From NCBI GenBank assembly GCA_031375105.1, contig JANMHJ010000066.1, positions 1 through 64,000 of the forward strand: a DNA stretch of 64,000 nt, written 5' to 3'. The translations under genes and the position numbers were made by a program. Source of the stretch: JANMDU01 sp031375105. Its GTDB lineage: Bacteria > Pseudomonadota > Gammaproteobacteria > Burkholderiales > Burkholderiaceae_C. The number at the start of each line of letters is the position of its first letter. Positions within the stretch are counted from its first letter, which is position 1. The notes below the pieces were generated by a model. It saw only the letters and a list, made by a program, of their open reading frames with translations, was not told the origin of the DNA and did no database searches. Of this stretch, positions 43,619 through 52,204 are shown in pieces.

Positions 43619-45472
43619 TCAGCGCCCGCGCATGAAGAGCGCATCCAACTCTTTGATACTGATTTGCCGCCAAGTGGGGCGGCCATGGTTGCATTGGTCA
43701 GAGCGCTCGGTGGCTTCCATTTGGCGCAGCAGGGCGTTCATCTCCTCCAATGTGAGGCTGCGGTTGGCGCGCACGGCGCTGTGGCAAGCCATGGTGGAGA
43801 GAATCTCGTGCTGCGCTCGCTCGATCACGCGAGCACTGTCATGCTGCGCCAGCTCGGCCAAGACGCTGCGAGCCAGCTCGACGGCATCGCCCTTGGCGAG
43901 CGTGGTGGGCACAGCGCGCACGGCAAGGGTTTTCGCAGAAAACGCGCTGATGTCCAGCCCGAGCTTAGCTAAAGTGGCTTCATGTGCTTCGGCAGTGGCC
44001 ACCTCCACGGGTGTGGCCGCAAACGTGGCGGGAATCAAGAGCGGTTGGGAGGAGATTCGCGCAACATCCAGCTGGGTTTTGAGCCGTTCATAGACGATGC
44101 GCTCGTGCGCGGCATGCATATCCACGATCACCAAGCCTTGTGTATTTTGCGAGAGGATGTAGATGCCGTGAAGCTGCGCGATGGCTTTGCCCAATGGCCA
44201 AATTGTCGAGTGATCCAAGGGCTCGGCACTCGGTGGCGTTGGCGTAGCCAAAGGCCAGGCAGTTGGAGGCGGTGTGGATGCCCAAAGCTGCGCCACATCA
44301 CGCACTTCATTTGATCCGAAATGCATAGCACTCTGCGCAGGATATATAACGGGTAGAGACTGATTCCGCTTAAAAACATCGTTGTCAAAGCGATTGTGCG
44401 AAAGAGGATCATTCGTCTGCGAATCCACGCCTGTTTGCATTGTTTGAAGCGCCTGAATAGCGCTGCGCGGCGCTGCCAACACGCCATGCACCGCGCGGCG
44501 CACCGCTTGATGAATCTCGCGGCCATCGCGAAAGCGCACTTCAATCTTCGTGGGATGCACGTTCACATCCACACGCGCAGGATCAATCTGCACAAACAGT
44601 ACATACACCGGCTGCCTGCCGCCATGCAGCACGTCTTCATAACTGCTGCGCACAGCATGCTGCACCACTTTGTCGCGCACGAAGCGGCCATTCACATAGG
44701 CGTATTGCTGATCGGCGCGTGAGCGAGCGGCGTCTGGCAAGCCAGCAAAACCTGTGACGCGCACCGCGCCTTCCATGTGATCGACAGTCAGAGCCGCTTC
44801 GATAAAGTCATCGCCCAGCACGTCTTGCACACGCTGCTTGGCAGCTGCCGCACGCCATTGCTCGATCAGCTTGCCTTCATGCCACACCGTAAAGCCCACA
44901 TCGGGCCGCGCTAGCGCATGGCGGCGAATGGATTCGAGGCAATGCGACAGTTCGGTCGCGTCGCTCTTCAAAAACTTGCGCCGCGCTGGCGTGGCAAAAA
45001 ACAGCTCTTTGACTTCCACCGTCGTGCCCTGCGCACGTGCTGCGGGAGACAGCTCTCCAGAGCGCCCGTCGAGCAGCCAAGCGGTGTGTTTAGAGTCATT
45101 TGGGCTGTTTGCCCTCGAAAAGATTGCGCAGTCAGCTATGGAATTAATAGCAGCTAGCGCCTCACCACGAAATCCCATCGTGCCCACAGACTCCAAATCT
45201 TGCAGGCTTGAAATCTTGGAAGTGGCATGGCGCTTGAAAGCCAGCGGCAGTTGATCACGCGGTATGCCGCAGCCATCGTCTTCCACGATGATCGCCCGCA
45301 CTCCTCCGCCCAAGAGCCGCACAGTAATCGTTGATGCACCCGAATCCAGTGCGTTATCCATCAGTTCGCGCACTACCGAGGCCGGGCGCTCCACCACTTC
45401 GCCTGCCGCAATCTGGCTGATCAGCTCGTCTGGCAGCTCGCGGATGACGGGAGAAATTGGGGCAAAAGGCAT
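43619..45472 (-). CDS. mutL: DNA mismatch repair protein MutL
   Basis: MutL couples MutS mismatch recognition to strand incision. From ATG 45472 the protein has 617 residues. The GHKL ATPase motifs ELMDNALDSGAS, EDDGCGIPRDQL and GFRGEALAAINS are N-terminal, the transducer domain DVNVHPTKIEVRF is central and the dimerisation domain C-terminal (MACHSAVRANRSL). The C-terminus lacks the endonuclease DQHAAHERI motif in exact form but has DMHAAHERIVYERL. Two repeat copies lie within it: R11 in the ATPase domain just after INSIAD, R10 in the variable linker. Confidence 0.96.
   Translation of the reverse strand: MPFAPISPVIRELPDELISQIAAGEVVERPASVVRELMDNALDSGASTITVRLLGGGVRAIIVEDDGCGIPRDQLPLAFKRHATSKISSLQDLESVGTMGFRGEALAAINSIADCAIFSRANSPNDSKHTAWLLDGRSGELSPAARAQGTTVEVKELFFATPARRKFLKSDATELSHCLESIRRHALARPDVGFTVWHEGKLIEQWRAAAAKQRVQDVLGDDFIEAALTVDHMEGAVRVTGFAGLPDAARSRADQQYAYVNGRFVRDKVVQHAVRSSYEDVLHGGRQPVYVLFVQIDPARVDVNVHPTKIEVRFRDGREIHQAVRRAVHGVLAAPRSAIQALQTMQTGVDSQTNDPLSHNRFDNDVFKRNQSLPVIYPAQSAMHFGSNEVRDVAQLWASTPPPTAWPLATPTPPSAEPLDHSTIWPLGKAIAQLHGIYILSQNTQGLVIVDMHAAHERIVYERLKTQLDVARISSQPLLIPATFAATPVEVATAEAHEATLAKLGLDISAFSAKTLAVRAVPTTLAKGDAVELARSVLAELAQHDSARVIERAQHEILSTMACHSAVRANRSLTLEEMNALLRQMEATERSDQCNHGRPTWRQISIKELDALFMRGR
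44311..44379 (+). repeat. Palindromic repeat, copy R10, in the mutL linker
   Basis: Head TTGATCCGAAATGCATAGC (degenerate), then ACTCTGCGCAGGATATATAA, CGGGTAGAGACTGATTCCG and a TTAAAAA end. Read antisense by mutL as KRNQSLPVIYPAQSAMHF, in the frame used by R8 and R9. Confidence 0.68.
45089..45151 (-). repeat. Palindromic repeat, copy R11, in the mutL ATPase domain
   Basis: In the sense of mutL: head GCTATTAATTCCATAGC, then TGACTGCGCAATCTTTTCGA, hairpin GGGCAAACAGCCC and AAATGACTCTAAA. Translated AINSIADCAIFSRANSPNDSK. Confidence 0.72.
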
Positions 45473-45514
45473 ATTCACAGAGCGATTTTAGGCGACAGGT
45501 GATAATCTGCGCCC

Positions 45515-46177
45515 ATGGAACTCATCGCACAACTCTTTCACCTCGGCATCGATTTCATCGTCAACATCGATGAGTACCTTCTGCGCTTCGTCGCGGCCTA
45601 TGGCGCGTGGATTTATGTGCTGCTTTTCGTGATCGTGTTCACCGAAACAGGCGTGGTGGTGATGCCCTTCTTGCCCGGCGATTCTCTGCTCTTCGTGGTG
45701 GGCGCGATGTGCGGCATCGGCCTGATGAGCTTCCCGCTGGCCTGCGCGGTATTGATCGTGGCGGCGATTTTGGGCGATCAATGCAATTACATGATTGGCC
45801 GCTATTTCGGCCCAAAAGTCTTTCAGTGGGAAAACTCTCGCTGGTTCAACAAGCGCGCTTTTGACCGCGCCCACAATTTCTACGAAACCTATGGCGGCAT
45901 CACGATCATCTTGGCGCGTTTCATGCCGTTCATTCGCACATTCGCCCCATTCGTAGCAGGCGTAGCAGCAATGAATCGCGCGAAATTCACAGGCTACAAC
46001 GTGGTGGGCGCGTTTATCTGGGTGCTGGGCATCGTGACAGCGGGCTACTTCTTCGGCAATCTGCCATGGGTGAAAGCCAATCTAGAAAAAATCATCTGGG
46101 CGCTGATCATCGTGCCCGGTTTGATTGCGATCTATGGCGCTTGGAAGGCTTCTCGGGACGAGAAGATGGCGAATTAA
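45515..46177 (+). CDS. DedA-family membrane protein
   Basis: The 220-residue polytopic protein has the DedA/SNARE-associated pattern: FIVNIDEYLLRFVAAYGAWIY, FTETGVVVMPFLPGDSLLFVVGAM, and GGITIILARFMPFIRTFAPFVAGVAAMNRAKF, with the conserved Glu, Asp and Arg residues. DedA proteins are undecaprenyl phosphate or phospholipid flippases needed for envelope homeostasis. It diverges from mutL with a 42-base gap. Confidence 0.92.
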   Translation: MELIAQLFHLGIDFIVNIDEYLLRFVAAYGAWIYVLLFVIVFTETGVVVMPFLPGDSLLFVVGAMCGIGLMSFPLACAVLIVAAILGDQCNYMIGRYFGPKVFQWENSRWFNKRAFDRAHNFYETYGGITIILARFMPFIRTFAPFVAGVAAMNRAKFTGYNVVGAFIWVLGIVTAGYFFGNLPWVKANLEKIIWALIIVPGLIAIYGAWKASRDEKMAN

Positions 46178-46197
46178 CGATATTCCTCTCATTCGTA

Positions 46198-46293
46198 GCA
46201 ACGGGCGTGGTGCGTCCACCGCAGCGAAGTGAAGGAGGAGACCGCGCAGCGGGCGGGGGACATGAGCGAAGGTGGGCGCATCGCGCCCGTTGC
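46198..46293. repeat. Structured intergenic element E2 (convergent gap)
   Basis: Outer arms GCAACGGGCG (46198-46207) and CGCCCGTTGC (46284-46293) are perfect complements; inside, TGCGTCCACC (46211-46220) pairs with GGTGGGCGCA (46271-46280) with one wobble. The loop segments, on the minus strand CTTCGCTCATGTCCCCCGC and CTCCTCCTTCACTTCGCTGC, match E1, while the arms are different in sequence. It separates the converging dedA and AhpD-like genes. Confidence 0.75.
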
Positions 46294-46316
46294 GGGTTCA
46301 GCTATTTAGGCATCCC

Positions 46317-46910
46317 TCAAGCCTTTGGGGCTTTAGGCACCCGCCCCATCAAATAAAACTCAGGATTAGGCATCATCCCGCTAAATGATGCCATGCGGTT
46401 GGAGAGGCCAAAGAAAGCCGTGATCGCCGCTATATCCCAAGCATCTTCATCGTTGAATCCCTGCGCATGCAGCGCAGCGAAATCCGCATCGCAGATTTGA
46501 TCCGAATGCAAACATACCTTCAGCGCAAAGTCCAGCATCGCTTTCTGGCGCGGTGAAATCTCAGCTTTCAAATAATTCACCGCCACCTGATCAGCAACCA
46601 ATGGCTTCTTCTCATAAATTCGCAAAATCGCCCCATGCGCTACGACGCAATAGAGGCAATTGTTGGCCGCGCTCGTGGTGGTGACGATCATTTCTCTGTC
46701 ACCTTTGGTCAGGCCGCTCTCGCGCCCCACCGCCTCGGGCATCATCAGCGCGTCGTGATAGGCGAAGAAAGCGCGCCACTCTGCGGGGCGGCGTGCAAAG
46801 GCCACAAACACATTCGGAATGAAGCCTGCTTTTTCCTGCGTTTCGAGAATACGGGCTTTGATGTCGTCGGGCAAAGTGTTCAGATCGGGATGGGGGTAAC
46901 GGGTGGTCAT
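46317..46910 (-). CDS. Peroxidase-related AhpD/CMD-family protein
   Basis: The 197-residue protein contains NNCLYCVVAHGA at about 94-105, the CxxC plus His active site of AhpD-type carboxymuconolactone decarboxylase folds, as found in peroxidase-related enzymes (DUF1448-like group). It probably reduces peroxides with a thiol relay. It is divergent from a second CMD-fold gene 51 bases away. Confidence 0.85.
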   Translation of the reverse strand: MTTRYPHPDLNTLPDDIKARILETQEKAGFIPNVFVAFARRPAEWRAFFAYHDALMMPEAVGRESGLTKGDREMIVTTTSAANNCLYCVVAHGAILRIYEKKPLVADQVAVNYLKAEISPRQKAMLDFALKVCLHSDQICDADFAALHAQGFNDEDAWDIAAITAFFGLSNRMASFSGMMPNPEFYLMGRVPKAPKA

Positions 46911-46961
46911 GACGGTCTCTCAGATAATGCTGAGATGATAGGCATTTTTGAAAGGCACTCC

Positions 46962-47354
46962 ATGGCTAAGATTTCTCCAGAACCTAAAGGCGACCCAATT
47001 TACGACAAAGGCTTGGCGCGGCGCAAAGCCGTGCTCGGCGAAGAGTATGTGAACGGCGCATTTGCCCGCTCCACGGATTTCACCGCCCCGCTGCAAGAGC
47101 TGGTCACCGTGCATGCCTGGGGCAACACTTGGCAGCGTGATGGCATTTCGCTCAAGATGCGCAGCATCGTCACCGTCTCGATGCTGGTGGCTCTCGGGCG
47201 CATGCATGAGTTGAAAATTCATGTGCGCGGCGCACTCAACAACGGCGTGACCAAGGAAGAGCTGCAAGAGATTTTTATGCACGCGAGTGTGTATTGCGGC
47301 TTTCCCGCGGCAGTCGATGCGTTTCGCGCAGCCTCTGAGGTGGTTGAAGCTTGA
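46962..47354 (+). CDS. 4-carboxymuconolactone decarboxylase-family protein (PcaC-like)
   Basis: From ATG 46962 the protein has 130 residues. It contains YDKGLARRKAVLGEEYVNGAF, LQELVTVHAWGNTW, RSIVTVSMLVALGR and HVRGALNNGVTKEELQEIFMHASVYCGFPAA, the pattern of PcaC-like decarboxylases. No beta-ketoadipate genes are nearby, so the exact substrate is open. A longer frame starting at 46635 is antisense to the neighbouring gene and is rejected. Confidence 0.88.
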   Translation: MAKISPEPKGDPIYDKGLARRKAVLGEEYVNGAFARSTDFTAPLQELVTVHAWGNTWQRDGISLKMRSIVTVSMLVALGRMHELKIHVRGALNNGVTKEELQEIFMHASVYCGFPAAVDAFRAASEVVEA

Positions 47355-47419
47355 TTTTTAAGAAAAATCGGCTTTTTCCCGTCATATTATCTGCATAGTT
47401 TGCTATTGAAATGATAGCA
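47353..47419 (-). repeat. Palindromic repeat, copy R12, convergent gap
   Basis: On the minus strand: head GCTATCATTTCAATAGC, then AAACTATGCAGATAATATGA, hairpin CGGGAAAAAGCCG and a last hairpin GATTTTTCTTAAAAATC. All three hairpins are intact, and this copy shows the full structure best. It fills the gap between the PcaC-like and LpxL-like genes. Confidence 0.82.
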
Positions 47420-47432
47420 TTCTTTGAGACCA

Positions 47433-48329
47433 TCAATACACAGAAGGCTCGCCCGGCGGGCGTGTTTTGAAGCGCTTATGCACCCAGTAATACTGAGCAG
47501 GCGCTTGCAAGATCAAAGTTTCCAGCTCGCGATTCATGCGGGCGGTATCGGCCAGCACATCGGTGCTTGGAAAGTCGGCCCAAGGCGGCGAGATCGTCAC
47601 GTGGTAGCCTTGAGGTGTGAGTAAAGCCTGCACGCTGCGCACCTGCGCTGCGCCGAGCTTGGCAAAGCGCGAGAGCGAAGGCACGGTAGCCGTCGGCACT
47701 TTGAAAAAAGGCACAAACACGGAATGCGAAGCGCCCAAATCCATGTCTGGCAACAGATACAGCGGCTCACCACCCTTGAGAGATTGCGTGATCTCTCGCA
47801 CGCCCTCACTGCGGGTGAACAAATGCGCGTCGCCATGTTTTTGCCTACCTTGCACGATCCAAGTATTGGTCACAGGATTGCGTTGACGGGTGTAGATGGT
47901 GTTGAAGCGGCGCAGTGTTGGCAACTGGCTATTCAGTGCGGTCCAACCTGCATCTAGCCCCATGAAATGCGGCGCGAAAAGCACGCAGGCTGATGAGGAT
48001 TGGGTGAGCGCTTCTACATCGCCTGTCAAATGCAAGCGAGTTTTCAATTGAGATTGATTGCCATGCCACAGCCAACTGCGATCCAACCAAGCTTGTGCAA
48101 AATAAATGAAGATTTTCGGCTCTAGCCCTTGTAATTCCCGCGTAGCTTGCTCTGGAAAGCATAGCGCGAGATTTTTGCGAACGATTCGCCTGCGCGGCGC
48201 TGCGAGAGCGTAGGCCACCCAGCCCATCAGCCAACCCATTGCCCGCACCATCGGCAACGGCAGCGGCGCAATCAGGCGCATGAACAGCACGCCGCCATGG
48301 CTCATGAGGCGTGTCATAGTGGTTTTCAA
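47433..48329 (-). CDS. LpxL/HtrB-like lysophospholipid/lipid A acyltransferase (1)
   Basis: The 298-residue protein has one N-terminal hydrophobic segment and the acyltransferase H-x4-D motif in FAPHFMGLDAG. PDMDLGASHSVFVPFFKVPTATVPSL and the C-terminal APAQYYWVHKRFKTRPPGEP are typical of LpxL/LpxM enzymes, which add secondary acyl chains to Kdo2-lipid IVA. It overlaps its paralogue by 4 bases. Confidence 0.9.
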   Translation of the reverse strand: MKTTMTRLMSHGGVLFMRLIAPLPLPMVRAMGWLMGWVAYALAAPRRRIVRKNLALCFPEQATRELQGLEPKIFIYFAQAWLDRSWLWHGNQSQLKTRLHLTGDVEALTQSSSACVLFAPHFMGLDAGWTALNSQLPTLRRFNTIYTRQRNPVTNTWIVQGRQKHGDAHLFTRSEGVREITQSLKGGEPLYLLPDMDLGASHSVFVPFFKVPTATVPSLSRFAKLGAAQVRSVQALLTPQGYHVTISPPWADFPSTDVLADTARMNRELETLILQAPAQYYWVHKRFKTRPPGEPSVY

Positions 48330-49186
48330 GATGCGTCCTTGGCAGGGCTGGCCGTTAGATCATCAGGGCGAGGTTGCTTGTAACGCGCATATCCCCAAAG
48401 GTATTGCTCTGGGCATTGGCGCACCAAGCTTTCCATCGCAGCATTGATTTGTATGGCTGCTAGCGCAGGATCGTCCGAGAGGACGCTCTCAAAGCGCCGC
48501 AGATGCACGCAATAGCCCGTCCCGTGCGCCAACCGCTCGCCCCAAGCAAGCAAGATCGTCGCGCCAGTTTGCTTAGCTAGCCGCGCAGGCAAGGTCATGC
48601 TGTAAGCGGCTAGGTCAAAAAAGTTCGCCCAGACACCCAGACCCAAGGGAGGAACCTGATCGGGCAAGATTCCCAGCGCCTGCCCGCTACGCAGCGCTTT
48701 GACGAGTGCTTTCACGCCCGCGAGCGTGGCGGGTGCAGCCTGCAGGCCTGGGCGCTTGCGCGACTGGCTCACCAAGTTTTGCAACCAAGCCTTGCGCGCC
48801 GGGCGATACAGCACCGTCATCGCCTTGCCTTGAGCTGCATAGCGCTGCGCATAGGCCTGTGCCGTCACTTCAAAGCAGCCCAAATGCGGCGTGAGAAACA
48901 CGATGCCTTTGCCTTTGACATGCGCCTCGTCGATCAACTCTGCCCGATCCCAATGAATCGGCACGGGTGCGCCCAACCACAGGCGCGGCAGCTCTGCCAC
49001 CATGCGTCCAGCATGGGCAATGGCCTGGCGCACTTGCGCGGGCGCATAGCCTGCCTGGCGCGAGTTCGCTTTGAAGCGGCGACGGTATGTGGGCGAAAGC
49101 GCATAGGCCAGCCAGCCCAGCGCTGCGCCTACAGCGTGCAGCAGAGGCAGTGGCCAGCGGGCGAGCAATTTGAACAAAGCTTCCAT
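48326..49186 (-). CDS. LpxL/HtrB-like acyltransferase (2)
   Basis: The 286-residue protein is a paralogue of the next gene. It has the motif FLTPHLGCFEV (H-x4-E instead of H-x4-D), LPDQVPPLGLGVWANFFD, and the C-terminal CPEQYLWGYARYKQPRP. The Glu variant occurs within the family. Start ATG 49186 is preferred over the TTG one codon upstream. The pair may add the two secondary acyl chains of lipid A in order. It diverges from metK. Confidence 0.88.
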   Translation of the reverse strand: MEALFKLLARWPLPLLHAVGAALGWLAYALSPTYRRRFKANSRQAGYAPAQVRQAIAHAGRMVAELPRLWLGAPVPIHWDRAELIDEAHVKGKGIVFLTPHLGCFEVTAQAYAQRYAAQGKAMTVLYRPARKAWLQNLVSQSRKRPGLQAAPATLAGVKALVKALRSGQALGILPDQVPPLGLGVWANFFDLAAYSMTLPARLAKQTGATILLAWGERLAHGTGYCVHLRRFESVLSDDPALAAIQINAAMESLVRQCPEQYLWGYARYKQPRPDDLTASPAKDAS

Positions 49187-49200
49187 CAATTTGATAAAAT
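49170..49200 (+). promoter_or_regulatory. Candidate metK promoter
   Basis: TTGAAC at 49170-49175 and an AT-rich -10 (GATAAAAT, 49193-49200) 17-19 bases later. Transcription would start near 49207, just where the folded leader begins. Confidence 0.4.
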
Positions 49201-49206
49201 ATGGCT

Positions 49207-49314
49207 TGTCGCCGAGTTAACCCGAGCAACTTGCAGGGCGACGTTAAACACATCTGCTAAAGCGTTCGCCAAAACACTCAAGAGGTTTCAAGAGTTTGCG
49301 GCAACGCAAATTTT
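49207..49314 (+). promoter_or_regulatory. Structured metK leader, candidate riboswitch or attenuator
   Basis: GTCGCC (49208-49213) pairs with GGCGAC (49237-49242), enclosing AGTT/AACT (49215-49218, 49228-49231). GGCGA can instead pair with TCGCC at 49266-49270, so two folds exclude each other. GCAG (49233-49236) could pair with CTGC (49254-49257). The leader ends in the hairpin TTTGCG-GCAA-CGCAAA-TTTT (49295-49314), terminator-like, 23 bases before the ATG. Regulation by SAM is plausible but not shown. It does not match the SAH riboswitch core as I know it. Confidence 0.5.
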
Positions 49315-49337
49315 CATTGAACTGGAGTGTTACACAA

Positions 49338-50519
49338 ATGGCGAACGATTTTCTCTTCACATCCGAATCCGTCTCTGAAGGCCATCCCGATAAGGTGGCT
49401 GACCAGATTTCTGATGCAATTCTCGACGCAATTTTCAAACAAGACCCCTTAAGCCGCGTTGCCGCTGAAACGCTATGCAACACAGGTCTTGTGGTGCTCG
49501 CTGGTGAAATCACCACCAATGCGAATGTCGATTACATCCAAACCGCGCGTGACACCATCAAACGCATCGGCTACGACAACACCGAATACGGCATTGATTA
49601 CAAAGGCTGCGCAGTGATGGTGTGCTATGACAAACAGAGCAATGACATCGCCCAAGGCGTAGATCAAGCCTCGGACGATCACCTCAACACCGGCGCTGGC
49701 GACCAAGGCCTGATGTTTGGCTACGCTTGCGACGAAACGCCCGATTTGATGCCTGCGCCAATTTACTACGCACACCGTTTGGTCGAGCGCCAAGCTCAGT
49801 TGCGCAAGAGCGGCAAGCTGCCTTTCCTGCGCCCCGATGCGAAGAGCCAGGTCACGATGCGCTATGTCGATGGCAAGCCACACAGCATTGACACCGTGGT
49901 GCTCTCTACACAGCACGATCCCGATCAAAGCATCGACATGAAAACCCTCAAGCCCAGCTTCTACGAAGCCATCATCGAGGAAATCATCAAGCCGGTGCTG
50001 CCCAAAGAGTGGCTGGTTAATACCAAGTATTTGATCAACCCGACAGGCCGTTTCGTGATCGGCGGCCCGCAGGGTGACTGTGGCCTCACGGGCCGCAAAA
50101 TCATCGTAGACACCTATGGCGGCGCTTGCCCCCACGGCGGCGGCGCATTCTCAGGCAAAGACCCCTCCAAAGTGGATCGCTCTGCCGCCTATGCTGCCCG
50201 CTATGTGGCGAAAAACGTGGTGGCTGCTGGCTTGGCCAAGCAATGCCAAGTGCAAGTGGCCTACGCCATTGGCGTGGCCAAGCCGATGAACATCACGGTT
50301 TATACCGAAGGCACTGGCGTGATCTCCGACGAGAAACTCTCCGCCCTCGTGGCCGAGCATTTTGATCTGCGCCCCAAAGGCATCATCCAAATGCTCGATC
50401 TGCTGCGTCCGATCTACCAAAAGACGGCCGCCTACGGCCACTTTGGCCGCGATGAGCCGGAGTTCACTTGGGAGCGGACGGATAAGACGGCTGCGCTGCG
50501 AGCTGCTGCGGGCCTGTAA
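49338..50519 (+). CDS. metK: S-adenosylmethionine synthetase
   Basis: MetK makes SAM from methionine and ATP. The 393-residue protein starts MANDFLFTSESVSEGHPDKVADQISDAILD, has GAGDQGLMFGYACDETPDLMPAPI, and the glycine loop GGGAFSGKDPSKVDRS in full. The length is normal. The in-frame extension back to 49296 falls inside the leader hairpin and is rejected. A strong terminator follows. Confidence 0.98.
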   Translation: MANDFLFTSESVSEGHPDKVADQISDAILDAIFKQDPLSRVAAETLCNTGLVVLAGEITTNANVDYIQTARDTIKRIGYDNTEYGIDYKGCAVMVCYDKQSNDIAQGVDQASDDHLNTGAGDQGLMFGYACDETPDLMPAPIYYAHRLVERQAQLRKSGKLPFLRPDAKSQVTMRYVDGKPHSIDTVVLSTQHDPDQSIDMKTLKPSFYEAIIEEIIKPVLPKEWLVNTKYLINPTGRFVIGGPQGDCGLTGRKIIVDTYGGACPHGGGAFSGKDPSKVDRSAAYAARYVAKNVVAAGLAKQCQVQVAYAIGVAKPMNITVYTEGTGVISDEKLSALVAEHFDLRPKGIIQMLDLLRPIYQKTAAYGHFGRDEPEFTWERTDKTAALRAAAGL

Positions 50520-50535
50520 ACCCTCTCGTTTGACG

Positions 50536-50562
50536 AAAAGCCCGCCTCTTGCGGGCTTTTTT
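50536..50562 (+). terminator. Rho-independent terminator after metK
   Basis: AAAAGCCCGC (50536-50545), loop CTCTT, GCGGGCTTTTTT (50551-50562). The stem is perfect with a run of six T, and the A tract makes it bidirectional. Confidence 0.92.
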
Positions 50563-50573
50563 CATAGCGCACC

Positions 50574-51062
50574 TCAAGGTCGCTCAAATCCCCCTTCAAC
50601 CCAAGCCACCGCACTCGCGCGATTGAGCTTGAATGATGGAGGTACTTTGATCTTTGCCACCTCGTCGCCGAATGCATCTTGTGCACTTAAAGACGCGGTG
50701 GGATTGTCTTCATCGGGAACGATATCCAAGCTCACGGTGTAACGCGCTGCTTTCGCTGTGACCTCTACGCTCTGATGCAAGCTGGCATGTTGTTGCTGCT
50801 CTTGCCGACGGACAAACTCATGTGCTGTTTTCACCAAGGTACTGAAGGCAAATTTATCCAACGGCTTGGGATTTTTCTTGTCGCGCCCCATCGTCCAAGG
50901 GCCAATCAGGGCGGGCTCGCTAGCGCCGTCTTTTGTCATGGCCACAGCCCAGCCGTCATCGTCATCGTTTTTGATCACGAGCGCCGTCCAGCCATCGCCT
51001 TGCCAGTGGCGCGGCTCTTTGCTGAGTTGAGGGGTGGTGTCATTTGTGCTGATAGTTTCCAT
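50574..51062 (-). CDS. Conserved hypothetical protein
   Basis: From ATG 51062 the protein has 162 residues, no signal peptide and no membrane segment. It is rich in Asp and Trp near the start (WQGDGWTALVIKNDDDDGWAVAM) and contains WTMGRDKKNPKPLDKFAFSTLVKTAHEFVRRQEQQ. I do not recognise a family with known function. It ends 11 bases after the metK terminator and diverges from the adenosine deaminase gene. Confidence 0.7.
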   Translation of the reverse strand: METISTNDTTPQLSKEPRHWQGDGWTALVIKNDDDDGWAVAMTKDGASEPALIGPWTMGRDKKNPKPLDKFAFSTLVKTAHEFVRRQEQQQHASLHQSVEVTAKAARYTVSLDIVPDEDNPTASLSAQDAFGDEVAKIKVPPSFKLNRASAVAWVEGGFERP

Positions 51063-51121
51063 AGGGAAGATTAGAAACCAGAAAACGGGTGAAGCAAGAG
51101 CTGCGGTGCTATGATTTTTCG

Positions 51122-52204
51122 ATGCATCCTTCGCAAATCGCCATCCAAACTGAAAAGTACAAGATATTGCATGCCTTGCCCAAAGCCGAGCTGCATTGCC
51201 ATTTGCTGGGCACCGTGCGCAGGGAAACCTTCGCGGATTTGGTGAATGCGGCAAAGGCGCCGATTTCACAAGAGGAGATCGCTGCCTTTTACACGCGCGG
51301 GGAAAAGCCTGTGGGTGTGTTGCGCGTTTTGAGAGCGCTCGATCAATGGCTGCTGCGCAGCCCCGATGATTTCCATCGTATCGCCTACGAGTATTTACAA
51401 GATGCAGCCAGCCACAACGTGCGCTATGCAGAATTTTTCTGGAACCCGACAGGCACAGTTGTTGTGGGTGGTTTGGCCTATGCTGCTGTCTTGCCCGCTC
51501 TGAAACGCGCTATGTTGGATGCTGAAAAGGACTGCGGCATCCTCTCGCGCCTAATCCCCTCCATTGATCGCGAGGCATCTCAGCAAGCGGCTCTGGAAAT
51601 GGTGCAATGGGTGATCGATCAGCGCTGCAATGAAGTGCCCGGCATTGGCATGGATTACCGCGAAAACGATCATCCACCTGAGAAATTCACCGAGGCTTAT
51701 GCTTTAGCGCGCCGCCATGGATTGAGAACGACAGCGCATGCGGGCGAATTTGGCATGCCTTGGCACAACGTCGAAGCGGCGCTGAAAACGTTGCAAGTTG
51801 ATCGCATTGATCATGGCTACACCATCGTTGATCATCCGCCGCTCGTGCAATGGGCACGTGAGCAGGGCATCGTGTTCACTGTGGTGCCCACAAACTCCTA
51901 CTATTTGCGCACTTTGGCAACCGAGCGCTGGGCGTTAGATCATCCGATTCGCGCCATGCTCGCAGCTGGTTTGAGGCTCCATCCCAATACCGATGATCCG
52001 ACCCTGCACCACGTCACGCCGACGCTCGCGTGGCAGATGATGATGGATGATTTCGGCGCTAGCTGGGACGATGCGGAAAGATTTATGCACAATGGTTTGG
52101 ATGCCGCTTGGATCGACGAGAGCACGCGCCAAGCTTGGCGCAAAACATGGCAAACTGAATTTGACGCACTGAAACCAATCCTCGAAAGACAAGCTCATGA
52201 ATAA
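51122..52204 (+). CDS. Adenosine deaminase-family enzyme
   Basis: From ATG 51122 the protein has 360 residues. The zinc amidohydrolase residues are in order: HCHLLGT (HxH) at about 24-30, TAHAGE with the third His and catalytic Glu, RIDHGYTI with the His after strand 6, and NTDDPTLH with the metal Asp. Members deaminate adenosine or related nucleosides, or adenine. It overlaps the next gene (Bug receptor) by 8 bases, and a nucleoside hydrolase follows, so a purine salvage operon is likely. Confidence 0.88.
   Translation: MHPSQIAIQTEKYKILHALPKAELHCHLLGTVRRETFADLVNAAKAPISQEEIAAFYTRGEKPVGVLRVLRALDQWLLRSPDDFHRIAYEYLQDAASHNVRYAEFFWNPTGTVVVGGLAYAAVLPALKRAMLDAEKDCGILSRLIPSIDREASQQAALEMVQWVIDQRCNEVPGIGMDYRENDHPPEKFTEAYALARRHGLRTTAHAGEFGMPWHNVEAALKTLQVDRIDHGYTIVDHPPLVQWAREQGIVFTVVPTNSYYLRTLATERWALDHPIRAMLAAGLRLHPNTDDPTLHHVTPTLAWQMMMDDFGASWDDAERFMHNGLDAAWIDESTRQAWRKTWQTEFDALKPILERQAHE

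Noticed and set aside
49207..49250. SAH riboswitch upstream of metK
   Set aside because: The leader does not show the core bases I know for the SAH class, and that class usually precedes ahcY-type genes.
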